Assembly: GCF_007747655.1 (NCBI RefSeq)
Contig: NZ_CP036274.1
Location: 6,696,001-6,760,000 of the forward strand
Source of the DNA: Anatilimnocola aggregata
GTDB taxonomy: Bacteria; Planctomycetota; Planctomycetia; Pirellulales; Pirellulaceae
Reading direction: 5' to 3'
DNA: 64,000 bases
The notes under the pieces were generated by a model that was given only the letters and a program-made list of their open reading frames with translations, was not told the DNA's origin and did not search any database. Both the position numbers and the translations under genes were made by a program. Below are positions 27,223 through 36,383 of the stretch, piece after piece. Numbering within the stretch: the stretch's first letter is position 1; each line of letters begins with the position of its first letter.

Positions 27223-28965
27223 GTGAATCGCGAGCCGATCGAACAAACGCTTGCCGAGGGGAGCACACCCGGTAGCAGTGATGCATCTGGGATGAATCCG
27301 CTCTTCGAATTGCTCGTGCAGTGGGAAGAGCACCGCGCTAGCGGAGACGACCTGTCTGCCGAACAACTTTGCCCCGACAATCTCGCATTGCAGGCAGAAC
27401 TGCGCGAGCGGCTCGTACGCCGGCGTGTGATGCTGGCCGCAATCGATTTCGCTGAAAACAATGTCGGTGAAGCGAGTCAGCGAGCACCGTCGCCGCTGCC
27501 ACAACTGGCAGGGTACGAAATTGAAGGTGTAATTGGCCAAGGGGGCATGGGTGTCGTTTATAAAGCTCGGCAGTTGGGTCTGAAACGTTTGGTCGCCATC
27601 AAGATGATTCTCGCCGGCGCGAATGCCAGTTCCCAAGAGTTGGCCCGCTTTCGGAGCGAAGCCGAAGCGGTCGCTCGGCTGGCCCATTCCAACATTGCGC
27701 AGATATTCGAGATCGGCCAGCAACAAGGGCGACCTTATCTGGCGCTCGAATACGTCAGCGGCGGCAGCCTGGCCCAGCAGCTCGATGGACAGCCCGTGCC
27801 ACAGCGCCGGGCAGCTGAGCTAACGCTCGCGCTGGCGCGGGGTGTACAGCATGCGCACGATAAGGGAATCGTGCATCGCGACCTGAAACCAGGCAACGTG
27901 CTGATTCATTCCGACGGCACTCCGAAAATCGCCGACTTTGGTTTGGCGAAGCATGTGCAAGGAAATCCCACGCACACCATGACCGGCGCGATCATCGGAT
28001 CTCCCACCTACATGGCCCCCGAACAGGCTGCCGGGAACTCAGCGGAAATTGGTCCAGCGACCGATATCTATGCATTGGGCGTCATTTTGTACGAGATGAT
28101 TACCGGCAAGCCGCCGTTCACAGGCGATTCCGTTATCGAGACCATTCAGCAGGTGCGCGAGCAAGATCCGCTGCCACCGCGCCTCGTTCAACCCAAGTTA
28201 CACCGCGACTTGGAAACGATATGCCTCAAGTGCCTGGAAAAGAAGCCGCAGCAACGTTATTCCAGCGCTGCTGCCTTAGCTGCAGACTTGAAAGCCTACT
28301 TAGAGGGCGAGCCCATTCAGGCGCAGTCGCTAACGCTTCTCGACCAGGTGGCGCGCTCGATTCGTCATCAAGGATTTGATGAACGGATTTATGGCTTCGC
28401 AAACCGCATGCTTTACTTTGCACCGGTTCCCATTACTGTTCACGCGATCGCTTATCTTCTGCTCGCCGGCCAACCCTATTATGCCATCGGCATGATTCTG
28501 ACCACGGCGACCATGCTGCTGACGATGCTACCGTTATTGATATTCTTGGGCTATCCGTCGCTCCGCCAAATCCCCAGCTGGCAGCGCAAACACTTCATGA
28601 CGACCTGGATCGGGCACTCCGTTGCGATGGGGGTGATTCTGGCAATCGTACTGTTGGGCATGAGGCACGAGAAGCCCGAGTCGATGCTCATCATTTACGC
28701 CATGTGGGCCGTGGCGGCGGCCTTGAGCTTTTTGTCGCACGCTGTCGAAGCTGGCATTTATTACATGATTGGCGGTGCCATGCTAGTCATGGCAATTGTG
28801 TTCGCACTAACACCCACTTGGGCACCGCTGGAAGTTGCAGTTCTCATGTCGGCCAACATGCTATTTCAGGGACTCTACCTGCGTACGCAGTCGCGTGAGT
28901 CTGGCGACGACCCGGTCGCCAGTGAAAAGATCGCTGCGGCGACAACGATGATTCCTCCCAAATAA
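27223..28965 (+). CDS. Ser/Thr protein kinase with membrane tail
   Basis: 580 residues. Kinase domain about 97-365: glycine loop GQGGMGVVYK at 105-114, Lys127 in VAIKMIL, HRDLKPGNV with Asp220, DFGLAKH at 238, PTYMAPEQA at 261 and GKPPFTGDS in the alpha-F to G area. The first 95 residues are Glu/Leu-rich and probably helical, as in the planctomycete sigma-linked kinases. From about 395 to 560 are five or six hydrophobic segments of unknown role. GTG start with GAGG upstream. Forms an operon with the sigma gene, so it is the expected sensor and regulator of that sigma factor. Confidence 0.92.
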   Translation: MNREPIEQTLAEGSTPGSSDASGMNPLFELLVQWEEHRASGDDLSAEQLCPDNLALQAELRERLVRRRVMLAAIDFAENNVGEASQRAPSPLPQLAGYEIEGVIGQGGMGVVYKARQLGLKRLVAIKMILAGANASSQELARFRSEAEAVARLAHSNIAQIFEIGQQQGRPYLALEYVSGGSLAQQLDGQPVPQRRAAELTLALARGVQHAHDKGIVHRDLKPGNVLIHSDGTPKIADFGLAKHVQGNPTHTMTGAIIGSPTYMAPEQAAGNSAEIGPATDIYALGVILYEMITGKPPFTGDSVIETIQQVREQDPLPPRLVQPKLHRDLETICLKCLEKKPQQRYSSAAALAADLKAYLEGEPIQAQSLTLLDQVARSIRHQGFDERIYGFANRMLYFAPVPITVHAIAYLLLAGQPYYAIGMILTTATMLLTMLPLLIFLGYPSLRQIPSWQRKHFMTTWIGHSVAMGVILAIVLLGMRHEKPESMLIIYAMWAVAAALSFLSHAVEAGIYYMIGGAMLVMAIVFALTPTWAPLEVAVLMSANMLFQGLYLRTQSRESGDDPVASEKIAAATTMIPPK

Positions 28966-28983
28966 GAGCACATGCAACTCAAG

Positions 28984-29346
28984 CTAGACCGTCGCGCTCA
29001 CCCATTCTGGCGGCGGCTGGATCGTTTCGGCTGGCAGGCCGCCGCTATCTTTGCGACCACTGCCGGCAAATCGGCTGATCGCCCGCACGGTCATGTCTTG
29101 ATTGCAGGCAATTTGGCAACTGAGTCGAATTCCACTCAATCCCTTGGCAGAGAGCAAGTTCTGTTCGGCCAAGGTCATTTCGGCCGGTTCGCCGCTAATG
29201 AACTCGACGCGGCAAGTGGTGCACCGCGCATTGCCACCGCAGGCGTGCAACTGATCGACGCCCGCATCCTGCGTGAGGGCGAGCACCAGACGCTTGTTTG
29301 CCGGCACTTCGCACTCGCCGACACCTTCGACTGTTAACTTGGGCAT
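28984..29346 (-). CDS. 2Fe-2S ferredoxin
   Basis: 120 residues. The plant-type ligand set is visible: CGGNARCTTC supplies three Cys in C-x5-C-x2-C spacing, with a fourth in SCQ about 35 residues later. MPKLTVEG at 29346 was chosen as start over ATG at 29352. The C-terminal region has a 20-residue Ser/Pro-containing extension. Converges with the kinase gene and precedes the sulfatase; possibly an electron donor for the anaerobic-type sulfatase or an oxygenase, but no reductase is nearby, so the partner is unknown. Confidence 0.88.
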   Translation of the reverse strand: MPKLTVEGVGECEVPANKRLVLALTQDAGVDQLHACGGNARCTTCRVEFISGEPAEMTLAEQNLLSAKGLSGIRLSCQIACNQDMTVRAISRFAGSGRKDSGGLPAETIQPPPEWVSATV

Positions 29347-29454
29347 GTCCATTCCTCTGCTTGGTTGTTTGGCTACTTGGCTGCAGCATTATTCGCTGCC
29401 TGAGCAATCGGAGCAATGGCGTGACTGGTGTGTCGGCTGACCGCGAACAGGTAT

Positions 29455-30939
29455 TTACTCTGGGATTGGATCCGCACGGCGAATTGGTTTTCCTTCCCAG
29501 GTGGCTTCGTCCTTGGCCTTGTCGTAGGTAAGTACCCGGCTCGCACTGCGCGGCGCAGGTGGCAGGTCGATCTTGGGCAGCCAGCGACGATGCTCAGCAA
29601 TCACCGCGGCATGTTCTTGCTTCTCAATCACATTCGTCCACTCGTGCGGATCGTTCTGCAAGTCGTACAGTTCTTCACTGTTGTCGGCATAGCGAATATA
29701 TCTCCACCGCTCGCTGCGAATGCCGTGATTCCCCTGATTGTGCGAAGTGATCGCGGGCCGCTCGCGCATGGCATCGGCATTTTGCAACTGTGGCAACAGA
29801 CTGATGCCTTCGAGATCGGTCCGTTTGGGCAACTGACAGAGGTCGATCAACGTGGGATAGATATCGAGCAACTCGGCGGGCTGTGTGCAGCGGCCAGCCT
29901 TGATGCCGGGGCCAGCAAAAATCAGTGGGACTTTAGTCCCACGATCCCAGAGTGTGTTCTTGCCTGTGATCCCTTTCTCGCCCAGATGCCAGCCGTGATC
30001 TCCCCACAGCACGATGACGGTATTCTCGGCCAGCCCAGCCTCTTCAAGTGCGGCCGTGATGCGCCCTACCTGAGCATCAACAAAGCTCGTGCAAGCCAAA
30101 TAGGAGCGTACGAGATTCCGCCACTGGTTATTCTCTTGCACCCACTTCAGTCGCGGCTCCGGCAAATGCCAATGCAAGTACCAAGAGAATCGCGGCGTAT
30201 CGGCACGGTCGTCCGCTTTGAGCAGCGGCAGCACACTGTCGTCGTCCGGATACAAGTCAAACCACTTCTGCGTGGCATAGCAGGGAACATGCGGCAAAAA
30301 GAATCCTGCTGCGAGGAAGAAGGGCTGATCCTTCGGCGCGATTTTGATTTGTTCGACAGCCCAACTAGCAACCTGGTAGTCACCTTTGTACTCATCGCGG
30401 TGTGGGAACACGCCCCAGTCCATCAGCGGATTGTTACCCATTGGCGTTGGGCCAATCAGCTTCTTCTCGGGCTTGATGCCGATGCCACCGCCGGGTCCCC
30501 AGACATCAAACTCCTGCAGTCGTTGTTGCGGGCTGCCCGCACCGCCGTGATAGATCTTGCCGGCAGTCAGCGTGCGATAGCCGCCTGCTTTGAAATGCTG
30601 CGGCAAGGCGACGCGGTCTTTCCAGTCGTCGAGCGTGCGAAACCAAGGAGAAAGACCGTAAATGCCCGTCGTCGTAGGTCGCAAGCCAAGTAGCAAACTA
30701 GTACGAGACGGATTGCAGAGCGGAGCCTGGCAATGAGCATTCAGGAAGGCGGTACCGCGATTCGCCAACAGGTCGATATGCGGAGTCTTCGCCAGCTTGT
30801 GCCCGCCAAAGGCACCGATCCAATCGTTCTGATCGTCGATGGCGATGAAGACGACATTCGGCCTCTCAGCTGCCGTCGCCGGCGTGATACTGACCACGAG
30901 GCCCAGCATTACTAGCAGGCAGCGAATGATTGTTGACAT
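29455..30939 (-). CDS. Sulfatase, iduronate-2-sulfatase-like
   Basis: 494 residues with a Sec signal peptide (helix LVMLGLVVSITP, cleavage after TATAAE-like AxA). The Cys-type formylglycine motif is CNPSRTS with Cys75, and metal ligands include IAIDDQND near 33 and DHGWHLGEKG near 320. It removes sulfate from sulfated sugars in the periplasm or outside. Planctomycetes carry many of these, matched to sulfated algal polysaccharides. The Cys needs modification by a formylglycine-generating enzyme, not visible here. First residue from the ATG at 30939. Confidence 0.93.
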   Translation of the reverse strand: MSTIIRCLLVMLGLVVSITPATAAERPNVVFIAIDDQNDWIGAFGGHKLAKTPHIDLLANRGTAFLNAHCQAPLCNPSRTSLLLGLRPTTTGIYGLSPWFRTLDDWKDRVALPQHFKAGGYRTLTAGKIYHGGAGSPQQRLQEFDVWGPGGGIGIKPEKKLIGPTPMGNNPLMDWGVFPHRDEYKGDYQVASWAVEQIKIAPKDQPFFLAAGFFLPHVPCYATQKWFDLYPDDDSVLPLLKADDRADTPRFSWYLHWHLPEPRLKWVQENNQWRNLVRSYLACTSFVDAQVGRITAALEEAGLAENTVIVLWGDHGWHLGEKGITGKNTLWDRGTKVPLIFAGPGIKAGRCTQPAELLDIYPTLIDLCQLPKRTDLEGISLLPQLQNADAMRERPAITSHNQGNHGIRSERWRYIRYADNSEELYDLQNDPHEWTNVIEKQEHAAVIAEHRRWLPKIDLPPAPRSASRVLTYDKAKDEATWEGKPIRRADPIPE

Positions 30940-30970
30940 GGAGAGGTATTCCGCGAGTGAAACTGGAGCG

Positions 30971-31921
30971 TTACGGTGAGGCATAAACCTGGTGCAGCAG
31001 TGGTTCCCCGGCAATTCCACGCAGCAGGTTTTCGACGGAGATCTCGGCCATGCGACGGCGAGTCTGTTCGGTGGCGCTCCCCAGATGCGGCGCGATCGTC
31101 ACGTTGTCGAGCTTGAGGAGCGGATGGTCGCGGGAGAGCGGTTCGGGATCGGTCACATCTAGCCCGGCTGCATAAATTTGATTTGTCTGCAGCGCCACGG
31201 TGAGCGCTTGCGTGTCGACCACGGGTCCGCGGGCGATGTTTACCAGAATGGCGGTCGGTTTCATCTTGGCGAGCGCGGCGGCATCGATCAGCCCGCGCGT
31301 CTCGTCACTCAGGGGGCAGCAAAGCATGACGTAGTCGGAAGTGCGGAGCAGTTCGTCGAACCCGACATACCGCGCCTGCAGCTCTTGTTCAACGGCTGCG
31401 TTTTGACGGCGGTTGTAATAGAGGACCGGCATATCGAAGGCCCGAGCGCGGCGCGCGACCTGCTGCCCAATTCGCCCCATGCCGACGATACCCAGCGTGC
31501 GGCCGTGAACTTCCTGCCCTAGCATGTAACCCGGATCGTACCGCGTGAAGTCTGCGCAGCGGGCATAACGGTCCCCTTCGATCAGTCGCCGGGCTGCGGC
31601 GAGCAACAGCGTAAAGCCCATGTCGGCAGTGGCACCGTTCAGAATACCCGGAGTGTTGCCCACCGGAATGTTTCGTGCAGCCGCATCGACCAGACGAATG
31701 TGATCGACTCCCACACCGTAGTTGCTGACGACCTTCAGGCCGGGCAAGCGATCGAGCATTGGACCATCCACCAGCAAATGGCCATAGGTATAGAGTCCTG
31801 CAACAGGTTCGCTCGTTCCCTCAAGCGCGACCGACCACGGCAATATCTCAACCTTGCCGGCCAAGAGCGCCTCGATGACAGGGTTGAGAGGAGTATCGGC
31901 AACAACGCGCGGCAAGGGCAT
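30971..31921 (-). CDS. D-2-hydroxyacid dehydrogenase
   Basis: 316 residues. NAD-binding loop GIVGMGRIGQQ near residue 145, catalytic Arg in NIARGPVVD near 230, Glu in LDVTDPEP near 258 and His in IAPHLGSAT near 280. This matches the glyoxylate/hydroxypyruvate reductase branch. It sits 31 bases upstream of the sulfatase gene on the same strand; a role in the catabolism of a sugar-derived acid is a fair guess but unproven. Confidence 0.9.
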   Translation of the reverse strand: MPLPRVVADTPLNPVIEALLAGKVEILPWSVALEGTSEPVAGLYTYGHLLVDGPMLDRLPGLKVVSNYGVGVDHIRLVDAAARNIPVGNTPGILNGATADMGFTLLLAAARRLIEGDRYARCADFTRYDPGYMLGQEVHGRTLGIVGMGRIGQQVARRARAFDMPVLYYNRRQNAAVEQELQARYVGFDELLRTSDYVMLCCPLSDETRGLIDAAALAKMKPTAILVNIARGPVVDTQALTVALQTNQIYAAGLDVTDPEPLSRDHPLLKLDNVTIAPHLGSATEQTRRRMAEISVENLLRGIAGEPLLHQVYASP

Positions 31922-32034
31922 GGAGATATCAGGGCAAGGGGCAGAAGTGCGAACCGGTGGTGCAGACTAGAATAGCTGGTCGCGCGCCGAGAAAGTAGAC
32001 CGAAGCGTCAGTGGTCAATGCGCACTGGCTTTTG

Positions 32035-33228
32035 CTAAGAATTCAGTGACCAGACCTGTATCAGGCCGGCGATATCGGCGACAGCTACGGTTTGCTCGTC
32101 CGGCGAGATAGCGAGCGCCGAAAACCAATCTTTGAACTGCCCGCCGCGGGGACTTCCGAGCGCACCGACTTCTTTGCCGTCCTCTAGATTCGTGATGCGA
32201 AGCGTAGTGTCGCGGCCCGTCGAGAGGAGGTACTTTCCGTCCGCCGAGAAACGGGCATCGGTAACGCCATAACGATGGCCGCCGATTTCGCGCAGCACCT
32301 TGCCAGTTTCCATGTCGATAACGTGGAATTTGCCGGTATCGTTCTCGCCACCTTGGCCCGCGACGGCAAACTTGCCATCGGGCGTGATATCCACGGCAAT
32401 CAGCCCTGCTGAGACGAATTTGCGCCAGACTTGCGCGCTGCCGTAAGAAGTCGCCTTGGTATCGTACTTGGACAAGTTGATTTTCAGAATGTCGAACTTC
32501 ACGTCGCCTGTGGTGGCGTCGTGAATGCGCAGCGCGGCAGCGGGAATATCGAAATCATCGTGCTTGTCGCATTGCTCACTGACGAGAGCGGTCTTGCCGT
32601 CTTGCGACAACGCGGCCGCGCGGATCCAGTTCCAAGGAAGTCCGGTCCAACGAGCCACTTCCTTCGCTGCGGGCAGATCCCAAACAATGACTCCTGAGCG
32701 GGCATCGCCACTGATCAGGCGTTGCTCGTCGCCGCTCATTCCGAGGGCCATCACCCAATCGGTATGCCCGGCCAGCGCATGCTTGGCCGTTACTGTCTCT
32801 ACCTTAATGCCCGGCGCTTTCAGAATCTGTTCTTCCAGTTTCTTATCTCGCTTGGCTTTGCTGCGGCGCTGATCGCCGTCGAGGATTACTTCCGCAGTGC
32901 CGGAAGGCGCGGCAGCCGGATCCCAAATTCGCACGCTATGATCGAGACTGGCGGAAACAAGCAGTTTGCCGTCGCGGGTCGAACGGAGCCTGCTGACGCC
33001 GTTGGTGTGCCCGATGAACTTGCGCGCCGGATCGTGATTCGGCGCTTTCCGCTCGCTGTTTTTCTCGGCCTCGAACTTGCCAGGCTCCGCAGGAAGATCC
33101 CACAGATAAATGTCGCCTTCCTGGTTAGCGGCAACCACACGCTGCCCCGAGCCCACAAAGGCGACTGCCGACGGCCAAGAACCTTCGCAGGTCAATTGCC
33201 AGAGGAGTTTGGGATTTTTGATGTTCAT
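32035..33228 (-). CDS. WD40 repeat protein
   Basis: 397 residues built from about seven WD-like repeats, several with a recognisable GH-x-(23-27)-D-x4-WD cadence: HTNGVSRLRSTRDGKLLVSASLDHSVRIWD split across repeats, and GHTDWVMALGMSGDEQRLISGDARSGVIVWD. No signal peptide is seen, so it is probably cytoplasmic. WD40 proteins beside DUF1549/DUF1501 genes are common in planctomycetes; the pairing partner is unknown. Confidence 0.88.
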   Translation of the reverse strand: MNIKNPKLLWQLTCEGSWPSAVAFVGSGQRVVAANQEGDIYLWDLPAEPGKFEAEKNSERKAPNHDPARKFIGHTNGVSRLRSTRDGKLLVSASLDHSVRIWDPAAAPSGTAEVILDGDQRRSKAKRDKKLEEQILKAPGIKVETVTAKHALAGHTDWVMALGMSGDEQRLISGDARSGVIVWDLPAAKEVARWTGLPWNWIRAAALSQDGKTALVSEQCDKHDDFDIPAAALRIHDATTGDVKFDILKINLSKYDTKATSYGSAQVWRKFVSAGLIAVDITPDGKFAVAGQGGENDTGKFHVIDMETGKVLREIGGHRYGVTDARFSADGKYLLSTGRDTTLRITNLEDGKEVGALGSPRGGQFKDWFSALAISPDEQTVAVADIAGLIQVWSLNS

Positions 33229-33260
33229 GCGAGGTCTCAGCAAAAGACGGCTGTGGACAA

Positions 33261-34529
33261 CTACCCCAACAAATCGCTCACCACTTTCGAACCGAACGGT
33301 GCGAGTGGAATTGGACGAACACCGGTGTAGTTCTCAATCTTGGGATCGATCGAGAGCGCTTGATAGATCGTGGCGAAGAAGTCCCCTTCGGTGACGGGGT
33401 TACTCTTTACTTCGACGCCTTCGGTATCACTCTCGCCATACATCTGGCCACCTTTGATGCCGCAACCCGCCAAGGCCGCAGACCAACAGCGGACATAATG
33501 ATCGCGGCCCGCGCGATTGTTAATGCTCGGCGTGCGCCCAATCTCACCCGCCCAAACAATGAGCGTCTTATCGAACAGCCCGCGCTGCTTGAGGTCGGTC
33601 ATCAGCCCGGCCCAGGCATGTTCCATCGAAGGAACGAGCCCACGATGCCCGGTGAAATTGTCGCCGTGCGTGTCGTAACCACTCTGACCCACTTCGATGA
33701 ATGGCACTCCAGCCTCGACGAGCCGTCGCGCGAGCAAGCAGCGCCGCCCCATGGCGCTATCGCCATAGAGTTCGCGATTCTTCTCCCATTCATCGTCGAT
33801 GTTGAAAGTCTTCCGCGCTGCACCAAGTCGACGGGCCGCTTCGTACGATTCACGATGGAGCCGCGCGAGCTCCGATTGATGGGCAGCGGCAAATTGATCT
33901 TCCAAGAAAGCGCGCACTTCGTGGCGACGAAGTTCTTTCTCTGCCGCCATGTTCGAGCCAGAGAACGTCGGTAGCGAACCATCCGGCCCAATACCGAAGG
34001 GCTGGTATCGGGGCCCGAGGAAACCGCTGCCGGCATCGCCATGACCGAAGATCTTGATGAAATTCGGCAGATCGGTCTGTTCGGTGCCGTGATATTTGGC
34101 GACGATCGATCCAAACTCCGGAAAGCGAACATTCGGCGTAGGCTGATAGCCGGTGTGCATCAGATAGATGCCGCCGGGATGGTCGACTTGGCTCGTCTTC
34201 ATCGAGCGAATGACGGCCACCTGATCCATTTGCTGCGACAACTTGGGCATCAGTTCGCAAACTCGCGAGCCCGGGATGTTGGTCGAGATTTCGCGGAAGG
34301 GTCCGCCGGTCCGCGCGCCGACCTTCATGTCGAAGGTTTCGAACTGGCTTGCACCGCCGTTCATAAAGAGGTAGATGCAGTGCTTCTTCTGCTTGCGCAC
34401 TTCATCGGCAAGCGAGGTCTGCGTCAGCCCGCCCCAATTCATCACCACGCCGCCGGCTCCGACGCCGAGAGCGCTTTGCATCAGTGCGCGGCGGGAGAAA
34501 TGCTCGCCGGGGTTACATCGAACTGCCAT
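33261..34529 (-). CDS. DUF1501 protein with Tat-like leader (copy 3)
   Basis: 422 residues. SRRALMQSALGVGAGGVV gives a Tat-type leader. GGASQFETFDMK near residue 62 and GEIGRTPSINNRAGRDHY near 345 are the family motifs. It follows the DUF1549 gene by 44 bases on the same strand, the canonical planctomycete pairing, and is followed by the WD40 gene. Activity unknown; thought to act in the periplasm with the cytochrome-like partner. Confidence 0.88.
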   Translation of the reverse strand: MAVRCNPGEHFSRRALMQSALGVGAGGVVMNWGGLTQTSLADEVRKQKKHCIYLFMNGGASQFETFDMKVGARTGGPFREISTNIPGSRVCELMPKLSQQMDQVAVIRSMKTSQVDHPGGIYLMHTGYQPTPNVRFPEFGSIVAKYHGTEQTDLPNFIKIFGHGDAGSGFLGPRYQPFGIGPDGSLPTFSGSNMAAEKELRRHEVRAFLEDQFAAAHQSELARLHRESYEAARRLGAARKTFNIDDEWEKNRELYGDSAMGRRCLLARRLVEAGVPFIEVGQSGYDTHGDNFTGHRGLVPSMEHAWAGLMTDLKQRGLFDKTLIVWAGEIGRTPSINNRAGRDHYVRCWSAALAGCGIKGGQMYGESDTEGVEVKSNPVTEGDFFATIYQALSIDPKIENYTGVRPIPLAPFGSKVVSDLLG

Positions 34530-34573
34530 GTTACTACTCCTGAAAACGGCTGTCTGCGATTATTAGCGCGCGA

Positions 34574-36214
34574 TTAATGGTTAAAGCGGAATTCGCTGCA
34601 AGTCAGTAAGGCCCAAACGAGATCATTCACTCGATCTTCGACATCTTTCTTATTGACCATCTCAATAAATTTCTCTCGCTCGGCCGTGGTTGGCGGGCGC
34701 GAGAGGATTTGCAAAAAGAGCCGCTCGATTCGCTCGTCCCCCGACATCTCTTTGTTGATAATCGTGCCGAGCAGGCTACCCGGTGTGCGAAGCAGCAGGC
34801 TGCCAAGTTCGCCATTATTGAAATAGAGGTGTTCCGCGAGGCCACCCTGAAAATCACCGGTGCCGTTGTTCGGCTGGCCAAAAAAGCGGACGACATAGTC
34901 CCGGTTGAGCGGACGAAAACGGCTGGGAGTCTTCTCCGGCGGTTTATCTTTCGTGGCTTCGTCGTAGCCCGTTGCGATTCGCCAACTCTCACCCAATTCT
35001 TCGGCCGAAAGTGGCCGAACGCGAGCGTGCTGGAACCACATCGGCTGGGCTTCGCCGCTCGTGCCGCGACTCGAAAGTTGATATGTATTACTATTCAGCA
35101 GTTCGCGGGTGAGTGCCTTAAGGTCGAACTTCTTCTCAACCAGCCAGATGGTAATCGCATCGAGCAGCGCGGGATGACTCGGCTCGTTCGCAGGGCTCAA
35201 GTTATCGACGGGATGTACAATTCCGCGACCGAGATATTGGCCCCACATGCGATTGGCAATGGCTCGCGCGAAGTAAGGATTATCAGCGCGGGCGATCCAT
35301 TCGACCAGTTTGTCCTTGCGGGAGAACGTGGGAGGCGGCGGTGGTTTCTTCTCTTCCAGTTTGGGCTCTTTGTAACCTTCCGGAAGTGCCGGCTCATCTA
35401 GACCGCCGCCGAGCAGGAACTTTGGCTTGATCGGTTCGCCCTTCTTACCGGGAGTTTGATCCTTGGCCGGACCAGTGAAGAGAACGTCGCCGCTGTTCTT
35501 TTCGCCAATGACGTACATGGCGATGTTATCTTTCTTGCCCACTTCGACGACGGTTAACCGGGCGAAAAAGGCAGCCATGCCGAAAAAGTCGGTCTGCTTC
35601 CAGTCGTCGAACGGATGATCGTGGCAGCGGGCACATTGCAACTGCACGCCGAGAAAGGTTTGTGTCACCTTTTCATTCAAGTCCTCTGGCTGGTTGCGGA
35701 ACTGCACGTAGTACATCGGCGGGCCTTGCTCGACCGAGTTCCCCTCGGCCCGCAGCAGGTCGCGAATCATTTCGTCGTAAGGACGATTGGCTGCGAACTG
35801 TTCCTTTAGCCAGTTCTGAATCCCTTCCCGTTTGTCGGTACCAAAGCCGGGAGGATTGCGGCCGAAGAGAATCAAATCCCACAGATCGGCCTGATGCTGA
35901 GCGTAGCGCGGATGGTCGAGCAAGCAGTCGATCAGCTGCTGGCGTTTGTCGGGGGACTGATCTTTGAGAAAAGCAGTGGCTTCGTCGTAAGTGGGAATGA
36001 TGCCCGCGAGGTCGAGATAGATGCGGCGCAGGAATTCGGCATCGCTTGAAGGCGCAGCGGGCGTTAGTTTCTCTCGCTGCCAGACAGCCGAGATCTCGCT
36101 ATCGATCACATCGCGCAGTGGTCGATCCTCTGCGTGGACCAGCAAAGCGGCGTTCAAAACGCCAACTAGCAGGAGCCAAATCGATGGCGAGCGACTGCAA
36201 GGGGAGAAGTTCAT
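34574..36214 (-). CDS. DUF1549/DUF1553 cytochrome-like protein
   Basis: 546 residues from the ATG at 36214, with a signal peptide (IWLLLVGVLNAALLVHA). DUF1549 covers about 30-240 and includes CARCHDH near 205, a c-type-haem-like CxxCH site; DUF1553 follows to the end with WFQHARVRPLSAEELGESW and TCSEFRFNH at the C-terminus. These proteins lie beside DUF1501 genes all over planctomycete genomes and may bind haem c. Extending to the first in-frame Met at 36304 would add a leaderless stub, so 36214 is preferred. Confidence 0.88.
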   Translation of the reverse strand: MNFSPCSRSPSIWLLLVGVLNAALLVHAEDRPLRDVIDSEISAVWQREKLTPAAPSSDAEFLRRIYLDLAGIIPTYDEATAFLKDQSPDKRQQLIDCLLDHPRYAQHQADLWDLILFGRNPPGFGTDKREGIQNWLKEQFAANRPYDEMIRDLLRAEGNSVEQGPPMYYVQFRNQPEDLNEKVTQTFLGVQLQCARCHDHPFDDWKQTDFFGMAAFFARLTVVEVGKKDNIAMYVIGEKNSGDVLFTGPAKDQTPGKKGEPIKPKFLLGGGLDEPALPEGYKEPKLEEKKPPPPPTFSRKDKLVEWIARADNPYFARAIANRMWGQYLGRGIVHPVDNLSPANEPSHPALLDAITIWLVEKKFDLKALTRELLNSNTYQLSSRGTSGEAQPMWFQHARVRPLSAEELGESWRIATGYDEATKDKPPEKTPSRFRPLNRDYVVRFFGQPNNGTGDFQGGLAEHLYFNNGELGSLLLRTPGSLLGTIINKEMSGDERIERLFLQILSRPPTTAEREKFIEMVNKKDVEDRVNDLVWALLTCSEFRFNH

Positions 36215-36311
36215 GCGGGCCTCGACGGGTTGGACGATTCCAGGTGGGAATGGATGGTGGGTCGTCTCTCCAGTAACTATCGACGCTTTCGAATTCCATA
36301 GCAAGCTTTGC

Positions 36312-36347
36312 CGCTAACACACTGGGATTGTGTTTGTGTAAATAGCG
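36312..36347. promoter_or_regulatory. Candidate operator between divergent genes
   Basis: Between the DUF1549 gene and the regulator gene. AACACA (36316) and TGTGTT (36329) form an inverted repeat around CTGGGAT, and CGCTA / TAGCG lie outside it. A plausible autoregulatory site for the GntR-like regulator that starts at 36384, but no second site confirms it. Confidence 0.4.
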
Positions 36348-36383
36348 TGACGAGCGTGGTGGTTTGGGCTAACATATCGCTCC

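Noticed and set aside
29428-30693. 421-residue plus-strand frame
   Set aside because: Shadow of the sulfatase gene, which has the CNPSR motif and a signal peptide.
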